46,332 bases of DNA from a virus, in the IMG/VR virus record IMGVR_UViG_3300025886_003129, positions 1-46,332 of that record, one strand, 5' to 3'. Below the pieces are notes generated by a model. That model worked only from the letters and a program-made list of their open reading frames with translations, was not told the origin of the DNA and did no database searches. Both the position numbers and the translations under genes were made by a program. Below, piece by piece: positions 23,202 through 31,009 of the stretch (the first letter of the stretch is position 1; each line of letters begins with the position of its first letter).

Positions 23202-25346
23202 TTATTTAACAAACATAAATTCGTGACTATTTATTAGAGCCCAAACTATGTCCTTATGGTAATCCTTGGTGTTTAGTTTTTTAATTGTTTCTTTAAAATC
23301 TTTTAGTTCTTTAGAATTAGGTTTTCTTTGTAAAATGGCAAGAAATGATAAATTAATCCTTTCCTCCATGCTTGAAGCTTCGAGGATTTCACTGAGGGTG
23401 GCGGACTTTTTATTATTAATAATATTCTTTTCGACATAGCCATTGATTAAAGCCAGTACTTGATTGACTGCCGCTTCCTTATGAGATACTTGGATTTGGT
23501 CACGAGGAGACCCTCCGAACTGTAAAATCATATGCCCTCTGGGCGCAGGATCCCCAACCTCAGAAGCTCTTAGGGAGTTTATATCGCGAGTTAAAAAGCC
23601 TTTTCGTTTAGGGCTCGTCTCGCTGTTTGACTCTTGTTTTTTCATTGGTGTCATAGAGATAGCTTCTTGCTGTTTAAGTTTGGGCGCGATTTCTTGAAAT
23701 ATTTCTTCAGCCGTCATCTCTTTGTATCTAAGGTATTCCTCAAAACCTTCTTCAGGAGCTCGAGAATTAATTCTATTGTCTAAATCGTAAAAATTTAGAG
23801 TCACTAATGAATCCCAAATTTGCTCAGCGCTCATTCTTTGCATTACGGGGCCTTGATAGAAGTAAGGTTTATTTCCTTGAGTTTTAGATATTACCCACTT
23901 TACCTCTGGAGGTAGCGAGTCATCTTTTGAGTCTCTAGGGGTTATATCCCCTATTGGAACCTCTCTTTGGAAAGCTTTTGTATTATAAATAATTCTTAAA
24001 AATTCTTTTGTGTCAAAGTCTAAGGCGACCATCAACTTTTCTAAATGAAGCATCATTTCTGGATGAACCGGTAGCGTGTCATCATATATATTATCCACAG
24101 GCTCTATTAAACCATATCCAAAAGCAGATTTCCACAGCCGATTCGCTATTACAGTTGAAAACCTAGGGTTAGTAGCAGACGCTAACCAACTAGCATAAGA
24201 AGCGCGGGAACCTTTTTGTTTGAGGTTTTCATCTAATTCTACGGCTAAGCCAAAAATAGTTTTAGCTTTTAATTTTTGCCCAGGTTTTGCGTTGTCGTAT
24301 TGGTAATCCTTGGGTAGGGAAATCGACCCTTTACCTAAGTCGTCTAGACCTGGGGACAGTAAGTTTTGCACTGGAAGGAAAGCTCTTCGAATTTTATTTC
24401 TGTCTTCTGGGTTTTCTTTCTGTAAGGCTCTTATGAGTTTTGAAAGTTTATTAAGCTCTTCATCTTTTCTTTTCATTCTTTCTGCTCCATTGGTAAATGC
24501 AGCCATTTCGTAGAACTGTTTTTGTGTCCAGCGGTCGAAGGGGTGATCGTGGCATTGAGCGCACTCCAAGCTTGTGCCGAGAAACACACGAACCGTATTC
24601 GACATGTTGTCTAACCCCATGCCTTGGTCGCGGTAAAAATAGCCAACAGCCCCGTTATTTATTTCCCACATAGGGCCTGTAGAAGAAAGCATTTCCTTAA
24701 CCCAAATATCGTAAGGCTTATTCGAGGAAATGGAATCTTTTATGTATTTTATAAACGGATACCCATCTGAACCTTGATTTCCTACTCGAGTTTTCGCTCG
24801 GAGTATATCGGCCCAATAGATATACCAATTTTTATTGTACCCTTCCGAGTTTAAAAGTTTATCAATTAGTTGAGTTCTGGATTTTTTATCCCTGTTTCCA
24901 AGAAAATCCTGAGCTTCTTTTAAGGTGGGTATCCTTCCAATAATCTTCAGGTAGGCTCTTCGAAGAAAAGTCTCGTTAGAGATTTCTTTATTAGGCCTTT
25001 CTCCATAAGACCTGAGTTTCGATTCGATAATTTTATCTATAAATTCTGAATTAATTTTTAAATCTTTATCTGAAAGAGGTTTTTTGAATGTGGGTAGAGA
25101 TTCATGATTGGGTGGAAAATTGTTTTTTACGAAAGCTTGATCATCTTCTGTGAATATATCTAGTTTTATTCTGAACAATTGTTTGTCATTTGATCTTTCT
25201 AATAAGACATCTCCATTGTCGAAGTATTTTACTATTGATCCATTTATTTTTTGCTTATTCTTTGAGTAAAAATCTCTATTAATTGAAGAGAAGGATGATA
25301 TTGATGACAGTATTGATAAAAGTGTAATAATTATTAACTTATTCAT
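23202..25346 (-). CDS. DUF1549/DUF1553 (PSD1-type) exported protein with CxxCH site, 714 aa
   Basis: A signal peptide (1-20) is followed by a short SHD1-like strand-rich region (GSIVKYFDNGDVLLE...DIFTEDDQAFV). DUF1549 comes next, with ECAQCHDHPFDRWTQKQFY (CxxCH at 262-266, a possible c-type heme site). The C-terminal DUF1553 has YASWLASATNPRFS, NRLWKSAFGYGLIEPVDNI and MILQFGGSPRD. These are diagnostic of Planctomycetes/Verrucomicrobia surface or periplasmic proteins of poorly known function. It is paired with the DUF1501 gene one base downstream and has its own late-type promoter. Confidence 0.9.
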   Translation of the reverse strand: MNKLIIITLLSILSSISSFSSINRDFYSKNKQKINGSIVKYFDNGDVLLERSNDKQLFRIKLDIFTEDDQAFVKNNFPPNHESLPTFKKPLSDKDLKINSEFIDKIIESKLRSYGERPNKEISNETFLRRAYLKIIGRIPTLKEAQDFLGNRDKKSRTQLIDKLLNSEGYNKNWYIYWADILRAKTRVGNQGSDGYPFIKYIKDSISSNKPYDIWVKEMLSSTGPMWEINNGAVGYFYRDQGMGLDNMSNTVRVFLGTSLECAQCHDHPFDRWTQKQFYEMAAFTNGAERMKRKDEELNKLSKLIRALQKENPEDRNKIRRAFLPVQNLLSPGLDDLGKGSISLPKDYQYDNAKPGQKLKAKTIFGLAVELDENLKQKGSRASYASWLASATNPRFSTVIANRLWKSAFGYGLIEPVDNIYDDTLPVHPEMMLHLEKLMVALDFDTKEFLRIIYNTKAFQREVPIGDITPRDSKDDSLPPEVKWVISKTQGNKPYFYQGPVMQRMSAEQIWDSLVTLNFYDLDNRINSRAPEEGFEEYLRYKEMTAEEIFQEIAPKLKQQEAISMTPMKKQESNSETSPKRKGFLTRDINSLRASEVGDPAPRGHMILQFGGSPRDQIQVSHKEAAVNQVLALINGYVEKNIINNKKSATLSEILEASSMEERINLSFLAILQRKPNSKELKDFKETIKKLNTKDYHKDIVWALINSHEFMFVK

Positions 25347-25349
25347 AAT

Positions 25350-25360
25350 ACTATTTACAC
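25350..25360 (-). promoter_or_regulatory. GTGTA-type promoter element of the DUF1549/DUF1501 cassette
   Basis: On the - strand GTGTAAATAGT is followed by 3 nt and the ATG at 25346. With the terminator at 21861-21883 it makes the pair a self-contained unit. Confidence 0.6.
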
Positions 25361-25378
25361 CAAATTAAAACTTTTACA

Positions 25379-26392
25379 TTAGAAGTCGTCCTCAAGGGAT
25401 CCGCTTTGTTGATATTCCCTTACTCTTCTCTCAAAGAAGTTTCCCATTGCCTGAACATCGACCACTTCTCCCAACCAGGGGAATGGGTTTTTGTCGCTTG
25501 GAAATCTATAGTCTAGCCCTATAGCCTCTAGCCTGCGATTGCCAATATAGTGCATATAATCCACAAACATATCCGCATTTAAACCTAGAATTCCAGTAGG
25601 AAGCACGTCGTGAGCATAAGCTATCTCGAGCTCCACAGCTTTTTTCATGTGTTCGACAAATTCATCCTGCATTTCCTTGGTCCAAACTTCAGGCTCTTGC
25701 TCTATAATTGTATTAATTAAGTAAGTTCCAAATGCAATGTGAGAGCTCTCGTCCCTGAGGGTGTATTTAATTTGATCGGAGATGCCTTGAAGTTTATTTT
25801 GCCTTCCTAGAGCAAGAAGCATTGCGAAGCCGCTAAAAAAGAATGTTCCTTCGCACACTATCCAATACGTTAAGAAGTTTCTTAATATTTCTTGCTTTCC
25901 CTTTGTTGAGTTTGCGTCAAAATCTTGAGCACTAATATCATTGGTTATTTGCATCAAGAAATCATCCTTGGCTTTTATGCTGGGAATCGTTTCGTAAGCG
26001 TTGAACACTTCCTCTATATCTAGGTCAAGGCTATCACAAATATAAACTACCGTGAGGTTGTGAAGGCTTTCTTCGAACGCTTGACGAAGGATGTACTGAC
26101 GGCACTCAGCGTCCGTAACATAGCGAAAGGCAGATAACAAAAGATTATTACCGACCAGAGACTCAGATCCAGCAAAAAACCCAAGGCAGCGTTTAACAAG
26201 TAATTTTTCATCTTCTGTAATTTCATTATTCTTCCATTGTTTAATGTCGTTTTGCATTGAGATTTCTGTTGGCATCCAATTGTTTGCGCAGCTTTTTAGA
26301 AATAAGTCCCATGCGTATTTATGCTTGTGGGGCAATATTCTGTTTACGCCTGCTACATCTTCAGTTAATAGTTTTCCAGTTTTATCTTCCAT
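25379..26392 (-). CDS. nrdB: ribonucleotide reductase beta subunit, class Ic type
   Basis: The six metal ligands are present at the family spacing: Glu77, Glu108, His111, Glu181, Glu215, His218. This is the spacing of the Chlamydia trachomatis Mn/Fe enzyme (E89, E120, H123, E193, E227, H230). The radical-tyrosine position (His111+4) is Val115, not Tyr, and the first ligand is Glu, not Asp; both are class Ic hallmarks. The C-terminal tail is acidic. Works with the alpha subunit at 26444-28861 to make deoxyribonucleotides. Own promoter upstream; leaderless start predicted. Confidence 0.93.
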   Translation of the reverse strand: MEDKTGKLLTEDVAGVNRILPHKHKYAWDLFLKSCANNWMPTEISMQNDIKQWKNNEITEDEKLLVKRCLGFFAGSESLVGNNLLLSAFRYVTDAECRQYILRQAFEESLHNLTVVYICDSLDLDIEEVFNAYETIPSIKAKDDFLMQITNDISAQDFDANSTKGKQEILRNFLTYWIVCEGTFFFSGFAMLLALGRQNKLQGISDQIKYTLRDESSHIAFGTYLINTIIEQEPEVWTKEMQDEFVEHMKKAVELEIAYAHDVLPTGILGLNADMFVDYMHYIGNRRLEAIGLDYRFPSDKNPFPWLGEVVDVQAMGNFFERRVREYQQSGSLEDDF

Positions 26393-26398
26393 AATTAT

Positions 26399-26427
26399 AA
26401 TATATCATACATTGATAACGAAGTCAA
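26399..26427 (-). promoter_or_regulatory. sigma70-type promoter of nrdB
   Basis: On the - strand: TTGACT (26427-26422), 17-nt spacer, TATATT (26404-26399), 6 nt to the ATG at 26392. Confidence 0.8.
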
Positions 26428-26443
26428 CCCAAAAATGGATCAA

Positions 26444-28861
26444 TTATTGACAACTCTCGCAAGACCCCCCGTTTTTCACAGCTTCAATGCTGCAAGCCGA
26501 GGCTTCTTCTCCTTTGTCTGATTCTGATGTTGATTTTTCAACTTTAGATGCAGCCCTATTTCTTAGGTAGTATGTTGTTTTTAATCCAGCTTCCCAGCAA
26601 GACATATATACATCATTTAAATATTTCAAGGATGTTTCTTTATTGTACAAATTAAAGCTTATGGCCTGATCGATCCATTTTTGCCTGACTGCATTGCAGT
26701 CTATCAGCTTGAACATATCTCTATCAAATGCCGTTTTATATTTTAACTTTATCCATGAAGGGATGTCTCCATTTAATACAGAAAGATCTCCGTCGGCATC
26801 TTTAATTAGTTTTGCGGTATTAGAATTCCATAACCCTTCTTTTTTCATATCATTTATAAAATGCTGATTAGTGATGTAAAAGTTTCCGCTTTTATTTTCA
26901 TAAACAAATAATACAGAGAAATTTGGCTCAACGCTTTGTTCAACTCCGTTTATATAGCCGATTGTTGCCGTAGGGGCAATAGCCATCACATTTGAATTTC
27001 TCATGCCGTGCTCGCTGATGTGGTTCCTGACCTCGCTCCAATCCAGAGAGGATTCGAGGTTTGGTTTCTTGCCCTTGTATTTCATTAAATCTGCATAAGA
27101 ATCGATTGGCAGTTTATTCTGGCTCCACAGTGACCCTTTGTAAGTTTTGTAGGAACCTTTTTCTTTAGCGAGTTGGGAGCTGGCAAAAATAGAGTGGTAA
27201 GAATAGAATTCAAACAATTCGTCATTGAATTTAACAGCTTCATCGCTATCAATGTTTATATTCATTCTATGCAGTACATCGTGCAAGGCCATCATTCCCA
27301 GCCCAATAGGCCTGTTTTTCAAGTTGGAATTGCTCGCTTCTTTTGTTGGGTAGAAGTTTAAGTCTATCACGTTGTCTAAAGCTCTAATCGCAGTGTGAAT
27401 TGTATTCTTTAGCTTGTCATAGTCAATCGTATCATCTTCTTTCATATGATTAAGGATATTGATTGATCCAAGATTGCAGACCGCTGTTTCTCCTATTTCT
27501 GTCTTTTCGCCTTTGTCGTACTTCGAGGCCTTTGTGTGGAGCGTTATTTCTGTACAGAGGTTGCTACTGTGAACGACTCCTTCGTGTTGATTTGTGTAGC
27601 GTATATTACAGGGGTCTTTAAATGTGTTCCATGGGTGAGAGGTTTCAAATAAGACTTTAAGCATTTTTTTCCAAAGTTCTTTTGCAGTAGTTATTCTATA
27701 ATTTTTTATTAAACCTTCTTCTGCTTGATTACATAGCTGGTTGTACTTTTTGTCAAATTCAGCTCCGAAGCAGTCGTGCAAATCGGCCTCGGACGGATCA
27801 AAAAAGTACCAAACATCTTCGTTTTTTACTCTTCTCATAAATTCATCAGGAATCCAAGACGCAGTGTTCATGTCGTGGCAGCGCAGCCGATCGTCTCCAG
27901 TGTTCCTTCTTAAGTTAAGGAAATCCTCGTAATCTAAGTGCCAAGGTTCAAGATAGGCGCACCCTGCTCCAGGCCTTTTTCCTCCTTGATTTACCGCAAC
28001 GAGAAGGTCGTTGTAGATTTTAAGCCAAGGTATTAGACCTCCAGATATTCCGTTTGTACCTTTAATGTGAGAACCTGAAGACCTGAACGGAGTTACATCA
28101 AACCCCAAACCGCCTGCAAACTTAGATTTTCTAGCTTCTTGCCACGCTCCATCAAAAATGCCGTCGATACTGTCGTCAAAAGTGTTGAGATAGCAAGAGC
28201 TTAATTGAGAATGAGTAGTCCCGCTATTAAAAAGAGTCGGGGTAGAAGAAGTATACAAAAACTGACTAAACATGTCATATATTTTGATCGCACTTTCTTC
28301 TTTGTTTTCTTCGTTTAGAGATAACCCCATGGCAACCCTCATCCAGAAACATTGAGGAGCCTCCATGATTTTATCGTCGTGCCTAATGAAATACCTATCG
28401 GTTAGAATTTGAATACCTAAGTATTTAAAAGACTCGTCCCTCCTTATTCTTAAAGCTTCGGATAATTTTGCGAGATCGAATTCAAGCATTTTTGGGTTGA
28501 GCTTTTCTAGTTTTACTAGCTTTTTTATATTTTGTATAAAGCTTTTTCTGTATTGAAGTTTAAAAGTGTCCGAATCAACTCCCTCTTTGAAAACTTCTTT
28601 ATATACAGTGTTTAGCAATAATCTCGCAGCAACAAAGCTGTAATTTGGTTCTTTTTCTATTTTCTCTCTAGCAGAAAGAATTAGAGCTGTATCTATTTGA
28701 CTCGTTGTTATTTTGTCGAACAATTGCAATTGAGCATCAAGAAGAACTTCACTGACGGAAGTGTCCTCGATTTCTTTACATGCTCTTTCTACATTTGCGT
28801 TAATTTTTTCTACCAAAAAAGGCTGAAGTCTACCGTTTCGTTTTTTTACGTTTATGTTCAT
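26444..28861 (-). CDS. nrdA: ribonucleotide reductase alpha subunit, class I
   Basis: An N-terminal ATP-cone (VKKRNGRLQPFLVEKINANVE) precedes the catalytic ten-stranded barrel, with SSCYLNTFDDS, NLCTEI (thiyl-radical Cys), CNLGSINI and MAIAPTATIGYINGVEQSVEP. It ends in NGGSCESCQ, the redox-active CxxC tail that receives electrons from thioredoxin or glutaredoxin. Length (805 aa) is normal. Complete and apparently functional. It lies 52 nt upstream of nrdB and has its own promoter. Confidence 0.95.
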   Translation of the reverse strand: MNINVKKRNGRLQPFLVEKINANVERACKEIEDTSVSEVLLDAQLQLFDKITTSQIDTALILSAREKIEKEPNYSFVAARLLLNTVYKEVFKEGVDSDTFKLQYRKSFIQNIKKLVKLEKLNPKMLEFDLAKLSEALRIRRDESFKYLGIQILTDRYFIRHDDKIMEAPQCFWMRVAMGLSLNEENKEESAIKIYDMFSQFLYTSSTPTLFNSGTTHSQLSSCYLNTFDDSIDGIFDGAWQEARKSKFAGGLGFDVTPFRSSGSHIKGTNGISGGLIPWLKIYNDLLVAVNQGGKRPGAGCAYLEPWHLDYEDFLNLRRNTGDDRLRCHDMNTASWIPDEFMRRVKNEDVWYFFDPSEADLHDCFGAEFDKKYNQLCNQAEEGLIKNYRITTAKELWKKMLKVLFETSHPWNTFKDPCNIRYTNQHEGVVHSSNLCTEITLHTKASKYDKGEKTEIGETAVCNLGSINILNHMKEDDTIDYDKLKNTIHTAIRALDNVIDLNFYPTKEASNSNLKNRPIGLGMMALHDVLHRMNINIDSDEAVKFNDELFEFYSYHSIFASSQLAKEKGSYKTYKGSLWSQNKLPIDSYADLMKYKGKKPNLESSLDWSEVRNHISEHGMRNSNVMAIAPTATIGYINGVEQSVEPNFSVLFVYENKSGNFYITNQHFINDMKKEGLWNSNTAKLIKDADGDLSVLNGDIPSWIKLKYKTAFDRDMFKLIDCNAVRQKWIDQAISFNLYNKETSLKYLNDVYMSCWEAGLKTTYYLRNRAASKVEKSTSESDKGEEASACSIEAVKNGGSCESCQ

Positions 28862-28874
28862 ATTTTATTTTATA

Positions 28875-28903
28875 ATGATACCATTTAAATGGGCATATGT
28901 CAA
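28875..28903 (-). promoter_or_regulatory. sigma70-type promoter of nrdA
   Basis: On the - strand: TTGACA (28903-28898), 17-nt spacer, TATCAT (28880-28875), then 13 nt to the ATG at 28861, a short leader. Confidence 0.8.
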
Positions 28904-28983
28904 TTTAAAACTAGCCTGTGTAAATAACTTTTTAGCAACGATGGAACATTAAATACACAATAAAATCAGAGTAAGTTGTCAGG

Positions 28984-29011
28984 ACACAAAAAAGCCGCCC
29001 GAGGGCGGCTT
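28984..29011 (-). terminator. rho-independent terminator
   Basis: AAGCCGCC / GGCGGCTT form an 8-bp GC-rich stem with a CGAG loop (28992-29011). On the - strand T6 follows. It ends the transcript of 29036-29938. Confidence 0.9.
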
Positions 29012-29035
29012 GATTGTTTTGGGGTAGATTATTTA

Positions 29036-29275
29036 CTAGCCTTTATCAGAGCTTGGCCTCAATAGAGCAACCAATAGCAACAAGGTGATGATTCCCGCTA
29101 AGGAGGCACCTTGCCCGACAAATCCAGTTACGACATCTTGAAGATTGCCGATTACGTTAATAGGAGCTCCTTCGCCAAAGACGACTTGAGCTACGACCAA
29201 GAGGCCGATTATTGACAGAAGAACGCTTGTGACGCCTCCTGCATATGATTTAATCGTATCGATTGTATTTTTCAT
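29036..29275 (-). CDS. small two-helix membrane protein, 79 aa
   Basis: Two hydrophobic helices (about residues 15-35 and 54-73) are separated by a Gly/Asn-rich loop, and the tail is short and basic. The layout resembles pilin-like (TrbC/VirB2-type) proteins or small holins; I cannot choose. It follows the outer-membrane barrel gene by 9 nt and is cotranscribed with it, ending at a strong terminator. Confidence 0.6.
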   Translation of the reverse strand: MKNTIDTIKSYAGGVTSVLLSIIGLLVVAQVVFGEGAPINVIGNLQDVVTGFVGQGASLAGIITLLLLVALLRPSSDKG

Positions 29276-29284
29276 AAGTTGATA

Positions 29285-29938
29285 TTAGAATTGTGTTGAA
29301 ACTCCTAAGGCGAAAATATATTCAGCTTTAATTAGGTCCGAGTCAACCCTTTTGGCCCCAAAGGAGATTTCAGATTTTTCTCCAATAGATCTTGAGGTGT
29401 TTGCGCCTAACGAATAATAGGTCTCGCTGTTCGAGGTTGTTATCTCAGAGCTTGCGATAGAACCTAGAATAGCCAATGAAGCGAAGTCCAGATCGAAGTT
29501 GTGAGACAAGGATAGCTCTGAGGTGTATAGAGATTTGTCCAAGTTCCTAAAGAAGGAAACGCTTGGAGATAGTAAAGTTTCGATACTCACTCGAACGTTC
29601 GCCTCCATTAAGGCTTCTCCTGAAACATTCTCTACGTGACCAATGCCTACATAGGCATTCAGCAGATCGCCAAACAAGTTTCTCGATAAGCCTGCGTCGA
29701 GAATATAAGTGTCTACCCCCGAGTCTACCGATTGATTTGTGAATGCATTGGCAGAATAATCCAGGCCAAAAACTTTTCCATTCACTCCTAGATCTGCCTG
29801 AATAGACTCTTGGGCCATTAGGGATCCTCGGAAGAAATAATCGGAAGCGTATTTTGTGCCCAGAGAGTAAGTTTCTGCTGATGCTGCGTTAATAAAGAGC
29901 CCTAAAAGGGCGGTAATGATTAATTTTGTTTTCTTCAT
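29285..29938 (-). CDS. exported outer-membrane beta-barrel-like protein, 217 aa
   Basis: MKKTKLIITALLGLFINAASA is a clean signal peptide, so the start is placed at ATG 29938; a longer frame would run into the promoter. The mature part alternates polar and hydrophobic residues as in beta-barrels, begins SLGTKYASDYFFRGS (like the SdYvfRG start of the TIGR02001-type family), and ends with a C-terminal aromatic Phe, typical of outer-membrane proteins. A phage-made barrel could alter the host surface, for instance to block superinfection (inference). Confidence 0.7.
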   Translation of the reverse strand: MKKTKLIITALLGLFINAASAETYSLGTKYASDYFFRGSLMAQESIQADLGVNGKVFGLDYSANAFTNQSVDSGVDTYILDAGLSRNLFGDLLNAYVGIGHVENVSGEALMEANVRVSIETLLSPSVSFFRNLDKSLYTSELSLSHNFDLDFASLAILGSIASSEITTSNSETYYSLGANTSRSIGEKSEISFGAKRVDSDLIKAEYIFALGVSTQF

Positions 29939-29954
29939 AATATTAAAGAGGCCT

Positions 29955-29983
29955 ATAATAATACATTTTTGTATAAATGTCAA
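29955..29983 (-). promoter_or_regulatory. sigma70-type promoter of the outer-membrane protein gene
   Basis: On the - strand: TTGACA (29983-29978), 17-nt spacer, TATTAT (29960-29955), 16 nt to the ATG at 29938. Confidence 0.8.
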
Positions 29984-30375
29984 GTTATTTTTATTCTTGA
30001 GCTTGTTTTATTTTTAATATTAGGGATTTTTATATTCAATAATCCATTATTCATTGTTGCGGATATATTTTTTGCATCCATATCGTTTTGTAGTTTATAT
30101 TTATTTTCGAACGAATCGAAGGATATTTGTTGTTGTGAGTATTTGGTATCATCTTTTATTTTATTCTCGTATGATACATGTAGTATATTTTCTTTTGTTT
30201 GTATATCGATATCTTTTTTGTTTAATCCTATTGCTTCGATTTGTATAGTTGTGAAGCCTTCTTCTTTTATAATGTTAGATTTTCTTTGAGGTTTTAAATC
30301 TTCATAGTATAACTCGTCTAATATAGTATCTAAGAAAGAATGTAAAGAATTATTGTTTTTGATATAGTATGACAT
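29980..30375 (-). CDS. Hsp20/alpha-crystallin small heat-shock protein, 131 aa
   Basis: The alpha-crystallin domain is visible: TTIQIEAIGLNKKDIDIQTKENILHVSYE, and the C-terminal ATMNNGLLNIKIPN (the A.l.nGvL.i..Pk motif). The length is normal for short phage Hsp20 proteins. The ATG follows AAGGAG by 6 nt, with a leader of tens of bases, unlike the leaderless genes nearby. It holds unfolded proteins during infection (family knowledge). Confidence 0.85.
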   Translation of the reverse strand: MSYYIKNNNSLHSFLDTILDELYYEDLKPQRKSNIIKEEGFTTIQIEAIGLNKKDIDIQTKENILHVSYENKIKDDTKYSQQQISFDSFENKYKLQNDMDAKNISATMNNGLLNIKIPNIKNKTSSRIKIT

Positions 30376-30424
30376 GTTGTCTCCTTGTTTTAATTGTTGT
30401 TTGTGTGTAATGTGTAAATTTGTC

Positions 30425-30446
30425 TCAATAACGACTGCATTATTGA
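30425..30446. promoter_or_regulatory. inverted repeat (possible operator)
   Basis: TCAATAA - 8 nt - TTATTGA. The right arm overlaps the -35 of the + strand array promoter, and the repeat also lies upstream of the - strand hsp20 gene, so a bound repressor could affect either. Confidence 0.5.
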
Positions 30447-30472
30447 ATTTACAATATTATATTTGCTATAAT
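30443..30472 (+). promoter_or_regulatory. sigma70-type promoter reading into the repeat array
   Basis: TTGAAT (30443-30448), 18-nt spacer, TATAAT (30467-30472) with an extended -10 TG. The predicted start near 30479 is about 10 nt before the first array unit, so a + strand RNA would span the array. Confidence 0.7.
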
Positions 30473-30478
30473 CGTGCC

Positions 30479-30511
30479 AAAAAAAAGACTGTTCGTTTTA
30501 ACGAGCGAACA
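30479..30511 (-). terminator. terminator-like hairpin plus T8 at the array end (- strand)
   Basis: On the - strand the last array hairpin (TGTTCG/CGAACA, 30511-30490) is followed by GTC and eight T residues (30486-30479). The 6-bp stem is short but the T-tract is good, so a transcript coming from the effector gene through the array could end here. Confidence 0.5.
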
Positions 30512-31009
30512 ACCTCGGAGTATAACTGTATTTCCCTAAGCGGAGCTTACTCATGCTCACTTTTTATCGACTAGAGGAATCGATTAAATTGCTGTTCGTT
30601 TTAACGAGCGAACAACCTCGGAGTATAAGACGATTTCCCTAAGCGTAGCTTACTCATGCTCACTTTTCATCGACTAGAGGAATCGATTAAATTGCTGTTC
30701 GTTTTAACGAGCGAACAACCTCGGAGTATATGCATATGTCCCTAAGCGAAGCTTACTCATGCTCACTTTTCATCGACTAGAGGAATCGATTAAATTGCTG
30801 TTCGTTTTAACGAGCGAACAACCTCGGAGTATATTTTTATTTCCCTAAGCGTAGCCTGCTCATGCTCACTTTTCATCGACTAGAGGAATCGATTAAATTG
30901 CTGTTCGTTTTAACGAGCGAACAACCTCGGAGTATAGAGAGAGTTTCCCTAAGCGTAGCTTACTCATGCTCACTTTTCATCGACTAGAGGAATCGGGAAA
31001 ATTAAACTG
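30489..31009. repeat. array of five 103-bp tandem units with a 6-7 nt hypervariable segment
   Basis: Units start at 30489, 30592, 30695, 30798 and 30901, each exactly 103 bp; the fifth diverges after about 30994. On the + strand each has: hairpin 1 (TGTTCG/CGAACA, 10-nt loop); CCTCGGAGTATA; a variable segment; TTTCCC; hairpin 2 (TAAGC/GCTTA, 3-nt loop whose middle base varies G,T,A,T,T); a linker; hairpin 3 (ATCGA/TCGAT, 9-nt loop). The variable segments in order are ACTGTA, AGACGA, TGCATA, TTTTTA and GAGAGAG. Outside these, only a handful of bases differ between copies. The unit length is not a multiple of three, so it does not encode a repeated protein. Probably a set of structured RNAs linked to the adjacent TnpB/Cas12-like gene. 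This also fills the 600-base gap between hsp20 and that gene. Confidence 0.9.

Noticed and set aside
29939-29983. Longer N-terminus of the outer-membrane protein (start at 29983)
   Set aside because: The extra codons overlap the -35/-10 promoter and would precede a clean signal peptide.
30374-30574. + strand open frame of 66 codons reaching into the array
   Set aside because: It crosses the hsp20 leader, the promoter and the first repeat unit, and the unit length (103) would shift the frame in later units.
30489-31009. Classical CRISPR array
   Set aside because: Conserved parts are about 97 bp and variable parts 6-7 nt, the reverse of CRISPR proportions, and no cas1/cas2 genes are near. Called a tandem structured-RNA array instead.
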